From positions 1-64,000 of the forward strand of contig DXCC01000003.1 of NCBI GenBank assembly GCA_019116245.1: DNA of 64,000 nt, read 5' to 3'. Shown piece after piece: positions 34,806-43,353 of the stretch (positions are counted from its first letter, which is position 1; every line of letters starts with the position of its first letter). The notes under the pieces are model-generated. The model made no database searches, was not told where the DNA came from, and saw nothing but the letters and a program-made list of their open reading frames with translations. The position numbers and the translations under genes were made by a program. Origin of the DNA: Candidatus Tidjanibacter faecipullorum (GTDB lineage: Bacteria; Bacteroidota; Bacteroidia; Bacteroidales; Rikenellaceae).

Positions 34806-35212
34806 GAGAGCAGGGTTGCAATGATGCGTCGCGTCTGCCGGGTGTTGCGGAATTCGCAGAGGTAGATGCCCTGCCAGCGGCCGATGTTCAGCCGTCCGTC
34901 CGAAATGGGCAGCGTCACCGACGGGCCCGTCAGTACGGCCTTGATGTGGGCGGGCATGTCGTCGTCGCCCTCCTCGGTGTGGCGGTAGTAGGCTTCGCGT
35001 TCGCGGACACAGCGGTCAAGGAAGGCCTCCAGATCGTGCCGCACGTCGGGGTCGGCATTCTCGTTTACGGCGAGTGCGGCCGAGGTGTGGCAGATGAACA
35101 GGTGGAGCAGACCCTGCTCCGGCAGCGGCGGCAGCACGGAGAGGATGTCGTTCGTGATGAGGTGGATGCCCCGGCCGTAGCCGTGCAGGGCGATTTCCCG
35201 TTGGTAAACCAT
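34802..35212 (-). CDS. YjbQ/UPF0047 family protein
   Basis: 136 residues, the normal length. Conserved blocks are LLHLFICHTSAALAVNENAD near 35-54, HTEEGDDDMPAHIKAVL (about 84-100) and GRWQGIYLCEFR. The histidines in ICHTSAAL, YRHTEEGDDDMPAHIK are expected metal ligands. Family members can replace thiamine-phosphate synthase in assays, but the natural role is uncertain. It overlaps the RimK-like gene by 4 bases. A -7 box lies just upstream. Confidence 0.93.
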   Translation of the reverse strand: MVYQREIALHGYGRGIHLITNDILSVLPPLPEQGLLHLFICHTSAALAVNENADPDVRHDLEAFLDRCVREREAYYRHTEEGDDDMPAHIKAVLTGPSVTLPISDGRLNIGRWQGIYLCEFRNTRQTRRIIATLLS

Positions 35213-35237
35213 GACGCAACGTTCGTTGATACGATTG

Positions 35238-35245
35238 CAAAGATA
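35238..35245 (-). promoter_or_regulatory. Bacteroidota -7 box for yjbQ-rimK-like pair
   Basis: CAAAGATA reads TATCTTTG on the minus strand, a full TAnnTTTG match ~25 bases before the start codon. The implied leader is very short. No clear -33 element. Confidence 0.55.
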
Positions 35246-35308
35246 AAATTTTGTGGCGAGTTCTCCGAGTCTTCCCAGGTGTGTTGTGGGGGCCAGTGCC
35301 CATCATGC

Positions 35309-35337
35309 AACCGCCCCGCCGGGAAGGGGCGGGGCGG
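35309..35337. terminator. GC-rich hairpin after TonB receptor gene
   Basis: Bases 35309-35319 pair perfectly with 35327-35337 (11 bp, 7-base loop). It lies 43 bases past the receptor stop codon. No T-run, so termination is inferred from position. Confidence 0.5.
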
Positions 35338-35379
35338 TGACGGGGCCTGCGGGCGGCAGGCGAATTGCCGTGCGGACGG

Positions 35380-37731
35380 CTACATGGTCAGCTTCAGTCC
35401 CACGAAGTACATGCGCGGGAGCGCGGGGCCGTACACATAGCCCGCATCCTTCATCGGGCCGAAGTCCAGGTCGTCCTGGTAGCTGTTCAGGATGTTCTTG
35501 ACGCCGGCGCTGAGTTCCAGTCCCACGCTGGCCGACAGCCGGAACAGGTAGGAGAAGCGGATGCCCAGGTCGAAGAAGTCGGGGGTGCGTTTCTCCAGAT
35601 CGTCGTAGCCGCCGGTCGTCTCATTGTATTTGGTGTGCTGTACGAGCATCGTGCCGGTGTAGGTGCCGAAGAGCGAGGCGTGGAAATTGCGCGTGATGTC
35701 GAACGTCGAGGTGAAGTAGCCGTACTGGTCGGGCGTGCGGAACATGCGGCGCTGGGCGGGCAGGTCGGAGTTCTCGGACCACGCGAAGGGCTCGTCGTAG
35801 AGGCTGCGCTGGAGCGTGTAGCCCAGCTGGAGCTCGAAGATGCCCGGAATGCCCAGCTTGCCCTCGAAGTTGAGGCCCATGACCGTGGCGCCCGAGGCGT
35901 TGCGGCGTTCCATGATGAGGTTGCCGGCGGCATCCTCGCCGATTTTGACGAGCGTGAATACGTCGTTGAGCTTCGTGTAGAACCCCTCCACCAGCAGGTT
36001 GGTCTGCAGGCGGCCGAAGTTGTGGTAGAGGTCGGCCGAGGCACTCACGCTGTGCGAGTACTCCGGGCGCAGGTCGGGAGCCAGCCGGATGAGCTGGAGC
36101 GTGCCGCCCACGGCATCCACGTGCAGGTCTTCGTCATAGACCTGCGGTGCGCGGAAGCCGCTCGAGTAGCTCACGCGCAGGCCGACATTCTCCGTGGGGC
36201 TGTAGCGCACGTTGGCGCGCGGGCTGAAGACAACGTTGCGCATCAGGCTGTGCTTGTCGATGCGGCCGCCCACCAGCAGGCTGAAGCGGCGCGTACGCCA
36301 CTCGTTCTGCAGGTAGCCGCCCACCACGTGGGTCGTCTGGTCGGTCTCGCGTCCCAGGGCCAGGTAGCGGTCGAGCAGGTGGTTGTAGGTGTACTCCGCA
36401 CCCACGGTCAGTTCGGCCGGCATGAAGAGCAGCCGGTCCATCGTGTAGGTGTACTGGCCGCCCGCCACGGCCGTGCGGTCGTGGGTCGCACCGTAGGAGT
36501 CGAGCTGCATGTCGGTGCCGAAGTAGGTCTTGCGGCCGATGTTCTGGGCCGAGGCGTAGGCCGATCCCTTGTGCTTGCCGTCGGCCGAAAAGGCGTCGAA
36601 ACGCAGGCCGCCGCCGTCGATCGTGTTGTCGAGCTGCTCGGCGATGATCGCCTCGTGGGGCGGCCGGTCGAACATGTCGTTACCCGCGTCGTCGAGGATC
36701 TGTCCGCCGCGGCGGAACTCATGAATGTGGTGGTACTCGGCCGTCAGCCGCGAGTGGAGTCCGGTGCGGTAGTAGCCCCGGAAACCGATGGTTTCGGACT
36801 TGATGCCCGGCACGTCCGAGAAGTTGTCGCCGTTGTGGTCGTAGGGGTCGCGCTCTTTGACCATGCCGAAGAGGTAGATGCCGGCCTTGTAGTCGTCCGT
36901 CACGAACGAGCCGCCCAGGGAGGTGTTGATGTCCAGGGCGCCGTTGCCGAAGATGTTGGTCGTGTTGTTGAGGTTGAGTGAGTTGCGGAGCGGCTCCTTG
37001 GTGATGATGTTCACCACGCCGCCGATGGCGTTGGCACCGTAGAGGGCCGAACCGCCGCCGCGCACCACCTCCACGCGTTCGATCATCGAGGTGGGCAGCT
37101 GGTCCAGTCCGTAGACCGAGGCGAGCGAACTGAAGATGGGACGGCTGTCGAGCAGGATCTGGGAATACTGGCCCTCCAGACCGTTGATGCGGAGCTGGGT
37201 GACGGCGCAGTTGCCGCAGTTGTTCTCGATGCGCAGACCGGGGGTGAAGTTCATCGATTCGGAGAGGGTCGAGGAGGCGATGGCCGTGAAGAGCTTGCCG
37301 GAGGTGATGTTCACGATCGAGGAGGTCTCCTTCTTGTTGGTTTCGTTCCGGTTGGCCGTCACGACCACCTCCTCGATGCCGGTGGTGCTCTCCGTGAGGG
37401 TGAAGTTGACCTCGATGGTCCGGTCGTTCTCCGTGCGGACGGTCTTGACGACCGGCGTGTAGCCCAGCGACGAAGCCTCGAGGGTCAGTTCGCCGGCCGG
37501 CAGGTTCTTGAGAAAGTAGTGGCCCGTGGCGTCGGTTGTGACGCCGATCGTGGTGCCCTGGATGACCACCGTGATGTAGGCGAGGTGTTCGCCGGTGGCG
37601 GCATCGATCACGTGGCCGGTGATGTTCGCATCGCTGCGGGGTTGGGCGGGCGCGTCGTCGGCCCGCAGGGCGTATGCCGAGACACACAGCAGAAGCAGGG
37701 AGCTGCAAAGCCCCTTGATGATATGTCGCAT
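35380..37731 (-). CDS. TonB-dependent outer-membrane receptor
   Basis: 783 residues from the Met at 37731, which begins a clear signal peptide (LCSSLLLLCVSAYALRA); the longer open frame upstream is not coding. A carboxypeptidase-regulatory-like domain (about 36-115: GHVIDAATGEHLAYITVVIQ) is followed by a plug with GIEEVVVTANR, RINGLEGQYSQILLDSRPIF and RGGGSALYGANAIGGVVNII, then a 22-strand-type barrel ending RMYFVGLKLTM. It is not a SusC (no long SusC-type barrel, no SusD neighbour). The plug has a C-x-x-C (NCGNC). The adjacent His-rich membrane protein suggests a metal or metal-complex substrate; that is inference. Confidence 0.92.
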   Translation of the reverse strand: MRHIIKGLCSSLLLLCVSAYALRADDAPAQPRSDANITGHVIDAATGEHLAYITVVIQGTTIGVTTDATGHYFLKNLPAGELTLEASSLGYTPVVKTVRTENDRTIEVNFTLTESTTGIEEVVVTANRNETNKKETSSIVNITSGKLFTAIASSTLSESMNFTPGLRIENNCGNCAVTQLRINGLEGQYSQILLDSRPIFSSLASVYGLDQLPTSMIERVEVVRGGGSALYGANAIGGVVNIITKEPLRNSLNLNNTTNIFGNGALDINTSLGGSFVTDDYKAGIYLFGMVKERDPYDHNGDNFSDVPGIKSETIGFRGYYRTGLHSRLTAEYHHIHEFRRGGQILDDAGNDMFDRPPHEAIIAEQLDNTIDGGGLRFDAFSADGKHKGSAYASAQNIGRKTYFGTDMQLDSYGATHDRTAVAGGQYTYTMDRLLFMPAELTVGAEYTYNHLLDRYLALGRETDQTTHVVGGYLQNEWRTRRFSLLVGGRIDKHSLMRNVVFSPRANVRYSPTENVGLRVSYSSGFRAPQVYDEDLHVDAVGGTLQLIRLAPDLRPEYSHSVSASADLYHNFGRLQTNLLVEGFYTKLNDVFTLVKIGEDAAGNLIMERRNASGATVMGLNFEGKLGIPGIFELQLGYTLQRSLYDEPFAWSENSDLPAQRRMFRTPDQYGYFTSTFDITRNFHASLFGTYTGTMLVQHTKYNETTGGYDDLEKRTPDFFDLGIRFSYLFRLSASVGLELSAGVKNILNSYQDDLDFGPMKDAGYVYGPALPRMYFVGLKLTM

Positions 37732-37850
37732 GGGATTTGTCGTATGTTCGTTTTGTGAAAAAATAAGTGGTCGGAAGCGGCTGCGCCGGACGGCACAGAC
37801 TTCCGCTCCGCAACCGGCGGTTGCGGAGACAGGGGGCGACGCGGAGAGAG

Positions 37851-38240
37851 TCAGCACGCGACGGACATGCGGCAGGGTGGGCCCCGCAGCGTATGGCTGC
37901 GCAGCAGGGCGGGGTGAAGCGGACGCACCTGCCGTTCGCGCAGCAGGGCGATCAGTTGCGGGGAGACGGCGCCGACCGCCATCAGGGCAGCCACGGTGGC
38001 GACGAAGGCTGCCAGAGCGGCGATTGCCGCAAACTGGGCCGCCGAGTGGGCATGGCGTGGTGCATCGGGCGTTCCTGTGTAGGGGTGGGAGTGGGTGACG
38101 GCGACCCCGTCGACGGTGTGCGTGTGGTAGAACAGCGAGAGGCTGCAGTGGTACCACAGGACGGCAGCCAGAAGCAGCCAGGCGATATGTCGGATCTTGC
38201 GCGGGTGCACGATGGGGTCATTCGTCGTTTCGGAGGACAA
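37851..38240 (-). CDS. Small His-rich membrane protein beside the TonB receptor
   Basis: A 129-residue protein with two hydrophobic segments (about 17-36 and 66-92). Between them lies a histidine-rich loop with FYHTHTVDGVAVTHSHPY and PRHAHSAAQ, whose H-x-H and H-S-H-P motifs suggest metal binding. The frame begins at TTG (38240) and no in-frame ATG exists, so the start is TTG or a later GTG. I recall similar small proteins next to TonB receptors in other Bacteroidales, but no family name. It is 119 bases upstream of the receptor gene and probably in the same transcript. Confidence 0.6.
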   Translation of the reverse strand: MSSETTNDPIVHPRKIRHIAWLLLAAVLWYHCSLSLFYHTHTVDGVAVTHSHPYTGTPDAPRHAHSAAQFAAIAALAAFVATVAALMAVGAVSPQLIALLRERQVRPLHPALLRSHTLRGPPCRMSVAC

Positions 38241-38590
38241 GGTACATAAAAAAAACGGAAGACCATCATGCCGGCCCGTCGAAACGGCAGGCTGGAAACG
38301 GAATGTATGCGGTATACGGATTGTGGAAACCTCCCAGGGGACACGGCGGTACAGCCTCTGACGGCCGATCGGCTGTTGCCGTAAGGTGTGAGGACATCGG
38401 TGTGGTACAAAAAGGGGTGATTTATATTATCATATATATTGTTGGTGATAAACCGAATGTGTCGTATCTTTGTCTCCGAAAGCCCCCGTTGATGCGGATG
38501 GTGTGAGCCTCCTTGTGGATAAGAAGGTTATCCTGTCCGAAGAACGCTGAGCCGGTCGAAGTCGGTGAGATAAACGAATTGTATAGATCC
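38241..38590. other. Divergent intergenic region upstream of pilus locus 2
   Basis: 350 bases between the His-rich protein (minus) and the DUF3575 gene (plus). It holds the plus-strand promoter at 38442-38472 and an AT-rich patch at about 38415-38455. No gene is seen. Confidence 0.6.
38442..38472 (+). promoter_or_regulatory. Bacteroidota promoter for pilus locus 2
   Basis: TTG at 38442-38444 and TATCTTTG at 38465-38472 are separated by 20 bases. The leader to the DUF3575 ATG is ~110 bases. Confidence 0.7.
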
Positions 38591-39123
38591 ATGCGGAAAC
38601 TGTTGCTCGTTGTCGTAGCTTTGTGCGGCTTCATGCCGCTCGTCCGGGCCCAACACGTCGCCGTGAAGACCAATGCCCTCTGTTGGGGGCGCTGGCTCCC
38701 AACCTCGGCGTGGAGTTCGGTGCGGGGCGCCGGGTGACCGTCGAACTGTTCGGCGCCTACCGGCCCTGGACCGTATGGAAGAATCCGGATGCCCGCTTCT
38801 GGCTGGCCCAGCCCGAGGTGCGCTACTGGCTGTGCGAATCCTTCGAGGGGCATTTCTTCGGTCTGCATCTCCACGGTGCCCAATATTATGCCCATGCCGG
38901 TGCCAGCATTTACGACGGCTATTTGGCCGGTGCCGGTCTCTCCTACGGATATGCCTGGATCCTGTCGCCCCACTGGAATCTGGAGGCGCAGGTGGGGGTG
39001 GGGTATGCCCGGCTGTGGTACAAGGAGCGTCCCAACCTGCCCTGCGAAAAATGTTTTACCGACCGGACCGGCAATTATGTGGGCCCCACGCGCCTGTCGC
39101 TTACCTTCTCCTATCTCTTTTAG
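38591..39123 (+). pseudogene. DUF3575 barrel protein with a one-base frameshift (first gene of pilus locus 2)
   Basis: From ATG 38591 the protein starts with a signal peptide (LLLVVVALCGFMPLVRA) and QHVAVKTNALCWG, then leaves the family frame. The remainder, ALAPNLGVEFGAGRR through to GPTRLSLTFSYLF, is open in the next frame up to 39123. The switch falls at a run of five Gs (38685-38689); a sixth G would restore NALCWGALAPNLG, close to the intact paralogue of locus 1 (NTLYWATASPNIALE). So a single-base deletion, a slipped-strand phase switch or a sequencing error splits it. All other DUF3575 features are intact, including the closing barrel strand. Confidence 0.85.
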
Positions 39124-39128
39124 ACGCC

Positions 39129-40907
39129 ATGAAAACGAAAGCATACTTGCGCAGGTTGTGGATCGGGCTGTTGCCCGTGCTGCTGGTCGGTTGCGCCGCT
39201 TCGCGCACGGCCCGCACCGTAGTCGTGTCGCCCGTGGAGACGCTCACGCCGGATGGCAATTCCACGGTGCGGGTGCATGCCCTGATCGACATCCCCGACC
39301 GGGCGCTCTCCTGCCGCAGCCGGCTCATCATCCGGCCCCAACTGATGTAGGGCGACAGGCTGGTGGCCTACTGTCCCGTAGCGGTGTTCGATGCTCCTGT
39401 CTATGCCAGGAAGCGGCAGCGGGAGGAGGTGCTCTCCGGACGGGTGGACACGCTGGCCGACCGGGCCGTCGTGGTGCGCTCCCGGCGGGCCTTTTCCGTG
39501 CCCTATGAGGCGACCGTTCCGGTGCCGGAGTCGTTCACTGGCGGCCGTATCGTGGCGGTGGTTACCGCCAACGGCTGCGGCGAGAGCCGGACGCTGGCCC
39601 GGCCGGACATGGCGCTCATCGCCAACCTGCCGACGCTCATTGACCCGCAACGGGACCTGCTGCTCAACTGGATCGAGCCCGAATTTGTCATTCGGCCCAA
39701 GGTCGTGCAGGGACGGGGCGAAGCCCGTTTGCAGTTTGCCATCAACCGTTACGACATCAACCTGGCGCTCGGCGACAACCGCCGGGAGATGGATGCCATG
39801 CTCGGTACCCTGCAGCGGATTGTCTCCGATTCGCTCATGACGCTCAATTCGCTGGCCATCTACGGCATGGCCTCGGCCGACGGCCCCTATGCGTTCAATA
39901 CCGCCCTGGCCCGCAACCGCGCCAATTCGGCCCGGGCGTGGCTGGCCCGCCGCCTGGACTTTTCCGCGGCTCGGACGCGTGCCATAGCGACGGGGTCACG
40001 GCCCGAGGGATGGCTGCCCGTACTCGAAGCCATGCGGGCCGACGACCACCCCGACACGGCGGCAGTGGCGGCGATTCTCGACCGTTACGGTGCCGAAAAT
40101 GACGATGCGGCCGAGTACCGCATCCGCCGGTTGGCCTGCTGGCCCGACATTCGTGCGAAATACCTTCAGAAAGACCGCAAGGTGGAGTATGAATATACCT
40201 ATACGATCCGCAGTTTCACGACCGACGAGGAGCTGCTGGCCATGTATGCCACGCGTCCCGATGCCTTCAATGAGGAGGAGCTGCTCCGCGTGGCCACGCT
40301 CCGCCATACCCCGCAGGAGAAGCAGGAGGCCTGCCGGACCGTCCTGCACTATTTCCCGCAGTCGCAGGTGGCGGCCAACAACCTGGCCGTGCTGTTGCTG
40401 CGCGAGGGACGGCTCGACGAGGCCGAGGCGGTGCTCGACCGGTTCGAGAACTTGTCGCCGGAGATGCTCAATACGAAGGCGGCGATCCGGATCGTGCGGA
40501 ACGATTATGCGGGGGCCGTCGAGCTGCTGGAGGCGGCCGGCGAGTTGCCCGAGGCGCGTTATAATCTGGGACTGCTGATGGCCCGGACGGGGGAACTGGA
40601 TCGGGCCTGCGAGCTGTTGCGCGGCCGGGACGATGCCAATGCCGCCATTGTGGCCCTCAGTGTGGGCCGTACCGCAGAGGCGGCAGCCAAGATGACTGCC
40701 TGCGGAGACCGGTCGCCCCGGGCGGAGTATGTGCGCGCCTTGATCGCGGCCCGGCAGGGTGATGTGGAGGCGCTGATGGCCCATCTGGCCGGAGCCGTGG
40801 TGGAGGAGTCGCTCCGGCAGCGTGCCGCCGTGGAGGCCGACTTCGTGCCGTATGCCTCGCGGGCGGATTTCAAGGCCCTGATCGGCCGGGGAGGGGAGCA
40901 TGAATAG
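39129..40907 (+). pseudogene. DUF3868-OmpA-TPR-like lipoprotein interrupted by an in-frame TAG
   Basis: ATG 39129 starts a lipoprotein signal (lipobox LLVGC, Cys22) and a DUF3868-like domain. Codon 74 (39348-39350) is TAG, after which the same frame stays open for 518 more codons: the rest of DUF3868, an OmpA-like domain (SLAIYGMASADGPYAFNTAL, ARNRANSARAWLARR) and TPR-like repeats (VAANNLAVLLLREGRLDEAE). The stop lies in IIRPQLM-stop-GDRLVAY and corresponds to one substituted codon, for example from AAG, CAG or GAG. It starts 5 bases after the DUF3575 gene and overlaps the anchor gene by 8 bases. Restart within the gene would give a product without signal peptide. Confidence 0.85.
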
Positions 40908-41844
40908 ACGGCTCGTCGCGGGACGGGGGCTGGTCGCCATGGCGGCGGCCCTGTTGCTGGGCGGGTGCATCCGTGAGTCGCTGCCGCCGTGTCCGCCTCT
41001 GGTGATCGAATTGTCGGTGAAGGACAAGAACTATTTCAACATCGACGATGCCGTGCGGCTGGGATTGCTGGAGCGCCGGGCCGAAGACCTGCCTTTCCGC
41101 GACTATGTCCATTCGCTCTACTACATTGTCCGCGACGAGCAGGGCGAGGTGGTGGCCGAACAACACAACACGCCCGTGACCGACGACAGTCAGGTGCAGC
41201 GCATCGTGCTGCCCGCTTCGCTGCCCTACGGCACCTACACCGTCACCGCATGGGGCAACATGCAGAGCGAGGAGCCGCTGGGCGAGGATGCCACCCAGGC
41301 CGAAATGGAGGCGGCGGGGGCTGCCGCCAACGATATTTATCTGGCCAGCGCGACGCTGGAGTACCGCTACGGGCACGACCTGTTTCCCGTGGGGATGGAG
41401 CGTACCAAGGGCAATCTGCTCATCAAGGCCGAAAACCTGCCCGACAACATCGACTTTTCGACCAAGAACATCGAGGACATCTTCGCGCTGGTCGATCGGC
41501 ATTTCACCTATTCCGGCCTGACGGCGGTGCATACGGAGCGGGACTGGATGGTGCCCAACGAGATCCTGACCCAGACACTGATGTGTCCTTCGCCCGTTTA
41601 CGAAGGGTCGAAGCTCAGCGTGGCCTTCATCGACAAGTCGGCCGTGACGCAGACGGCAGCGGGACAGCGGGTCACCTACTATCCCACGCTGGTGCCGCAG
41701 GATGTGCACATCACCATGGGACGTAACGAGATCACCATCCTGCGCTATGCCTATGTGGCCGAGGGCGATTCGGAGGGCGAGTTCCGGATCTATGTGCGGG
41801 TGAACGGCAACTGGGAGTTGATCCACGACATGGAGATTGAATAG
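40900..41844 (+). CDS. FimB/Mfa2-like fimbrial anchor lipoprotein (pilus locus 2)
   Basis: 314 residues with lipobox LLGGC (Cys23), then LPPCPPLVIELSVKDKNYFNI and two beta domains with VHSLYYIVRDEQGEVV, LPASLPYGTYTVTAWGNM and a second half containing FPVGMERTKGNLLIKAENLP. It ends in VNGNWELIHDMEIE, a motif it shares with the next gene (DNWEAIHDMELD). The FimB/Mfa2 family caps and anchors the fimbria at the outer membrane. It overlaps the preceding OmpA gene by 8 bases and lies 47 bases before the fimbrillin gene. Confidence 0.88.
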   Translation: MNRRLVAGRGLVAMAAALLLGGCIRESLPPCPPLVIELSVKDKNYFNIDDAVRLGLLERRAEDLPFRDYVHSLYYIVRDEQGEVVAEQHNTPVTDDSQVQRIVLPASLPYGTYTVTAWGNMQSEEPLGEDATQAEMEAAGAAANDIYLASATLEYRYGHDLFPVGMERTKGNLLIKAENLPDNIDFSTKNIEDIFALVDRHFTYSGLTAVHTERDWMVPNEILTQTLMCPSPVYEGSKLSVAFIDKSAVTQTAAGQRVTYYPTLVPQDVHITMGRNEITILRYAYVAEGDSEGEFRIYVRVNGNWELIHDMEIE

Positions 41845-41891
41845 AAATAGATTACGAACCAAACAAATAGTAACCCAATACAGTTTTTGCA

Positions 41892-43181
41892 ATGAAAAAA
41901 ACGTATGTGATCGGAATGGCCTTGATGGGATCATTGGCCTTCTGTGCCTGCACCGGCAACCAGAGCGCAGGCGATGGACTCGGCGAGGGGGCCGAACAGG
42001 AAATCACGCTGGCCGTAGCCAATGGCAACAGCACCTCGACCCGTGCCGGCCGTCCGCTGCTCAGCTCGGAGGCCAAGCAGAACATCGACAAGGTGATTGT
42101 CTATGTGGTCGATGCCTCGACCAAGGAGGTGAAGCATACCGAGGAGGTGACGAACTGGCAGAGCAGCTCGGAGGAGTACGGCACCAACGACGGCCGTTTC
42201 ACCAGCTTCGTGCTCGATACGAAGCTGCCGACCGGCGACTACCAGCTTTTTGCCGTGGGCTATCAGAGCCAGGGCAGCAGTTATGGCGACATCGAGAGTG
42301 CACTGGTGTCGGGTTCGACCTTCCAGGAGAATGCCGTGCTGCCGCTCACCGCAGACGGCCCGGCCGAGGAGATTTTCGCCGGTTCGACGGAGTCGTTCCA
42401 TGTCGATCAGGCCAAAGGATTCAAACAGCGTGTCGTGCTGAACCGTCAGGTGGCCGGCGTGTATGTCTATGCCAAGGAGGTGCCGTTCATTGCCGGTGCC
42501 ACCGAGCTGCGCCTGGTGGCCTCCAATGAGAACAACCGGTTGGTTCTGGGTCAGTTCGTCAACCTCGAACTGGACAACAACGGCTTTGGAAACAGCATCC
42601 AGACGGCTGTGGTGAACGGCTACTCGCAGGAGAGCGCCTTTGACAAGACGCTTGTGAAGATCGATCTGAACGAATGGTTCACGGCGATCGAGGATACCGA
42701 CGGCAACGGCCTGATCGACACCGGCGTGGAGTATGCCAACTGGAAAAAGCCCGGCTTCAGCGAAACGGCCACCTTCGAGAAGGGTTCCGTATTCGGCGGT
42801 GCGTTTGTGATTCCGTTCGCCAAGGTCGGCGAGGAGCAGACGCTGAAGCTGCAGCTGACCACCGCCGGCGGCAGCGAAGTGAAACGCGAGTGGAACGTCA
42901 ACCTGCCTTCGACGGAGACCAACACCTACACGCTCTACACCTGGAACGGCGCGTCGTTCGGCGAAGGAGAGTCGGTGACGGAGGATGCCCACCACTACAA
43001 CATCGTCCGCAACCACCTTTACGGGTTGGGCTCCCGCACGATGGATGATCCCGGCACCGGCACCGATCCGGAACCCGGCATCGACGAGGACGACGATCCG
43101 ATTTCGCTGAACAACAAACACGAACTCGAACTGATCGTGAACGACAACTGGGAGGCCATCCACGACATGGAGCTGGATTGA
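41892..43181 (+). CDS. Probable major fimbrillin (Mfa1/FimA-like), pilus locus 2
   Basis: 429 residues with a lipoprotein-type signal (Cys20, LAFCAC). The propeptide region has the STRAG segment (about 50-54), where Arg-specific cleavage normally matures fimbrillins, followed by the first beta domain (IDKVIVYVVDASTKEV, LPTGDYQLFAVGYQSQGSSY) and a second domain (AGVYVYAKEVPFIAGATELR to EDAHHYNIVRNHLYGLGSRT). The C-terminal VNDNWEAIHDMELD strand could be the donor or acceptor strand of polymerisation. Its position right after the anchor gene, intact frame and compact size make it the likely shaft subunit. A strong hairpin follows at 43212-43243. Confidence 0.85.
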   Translation: MKKTYVIGMALMGSLAFCACTGNQSAGDGLGEGAEQEITLAVANGNSTSTRAGRPLLSSEAKQNIDKVIVYVVDASTKEVKHTEEVTNWQSSSEEYGTNDGRFTSFVLDTKLPTGDYQLFAVGYQSQGSSYGDIESALVSGSTFQENAVLPLTADGPAEEIFAGSTESFHVDQAKGFKQRVVLNRQVAGVYVYAKEVPFIAGATELRLVASNENNRLVLGQFVNLELDNNGFGNSIQTAVVNGYSQESAFDKTLVKIDLNEWFTAIEDTDGNGLIDTGVEYANWKKPGFSETATFEKGSVFGGAFVIPFAKVGEEQTLKLQLTTAGGSEVKREWNVNLPSTETNTYTLYTWNGASFGEGESVTEDAHHYNIVRNHLYGLGSRTMDDPGTGTDPEPGIDEDDDPISLNNKHELELIVNDNWEAIHDMELD

Positions 43182-43211
43182 TCCCGTAACCCTGCAACGT
43201 GCAGCCGGATG

Positions 43212-43260
43212 CGGCACCGTCCCCTGAGAGCGGGACGGTGCCGGTCGGGTGCCGTCCCGG
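43212..43260 (+). promoter_or_regulatory. Alternative hairpins between major and accessory fimbrillin genes
   Basis: CGGCACCGTCCC (43212-43223) pairs perfectly with 43232-43243 (12 bp, 8-base loop). A third arm with GCCGTCCCG (about 43250-43258) can compete for the middle arm (CGGGACGG). No T-run follows. It may work as an attenuator or mRNA-stability element that lowers accessory-subunit expression. Confidence 0.5.
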
Positions 43261-43353
43261 AGGTCCTTTCCGTCGGGCTGCAGCCGAAACCGGCAGACGG
43301 AGATCGTGTGGTGTCGGAACGGACCGCACCGCAAAACTGCAATTTACACGGAT

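Noticed and set aside
35380..37731. SusC/RagA-type polysaccharide receptor
   Set aside because: The protein is ~780 residues rather than ~1000, and there is no SusD-like neighbour.
35380..38157. N-terminal extension of the TonB receptor to 38157
   Set aside because: The extra 142 residues are Arg/Pro/Ala-rich, overlap the His-rich membrane protein gene, and precede a perfect signal peptide starting at 37731.
13842..40907. Stop-codon recoding (TAG read as an amino acid) to explain the internal TAGs
   Set aside because: TAG ends several intact genes here, including a fimbrillin in the same operon (11696), the DUF5606 gene (2981) and the TonB receptor (35380). No suppressor tRNA is visible.
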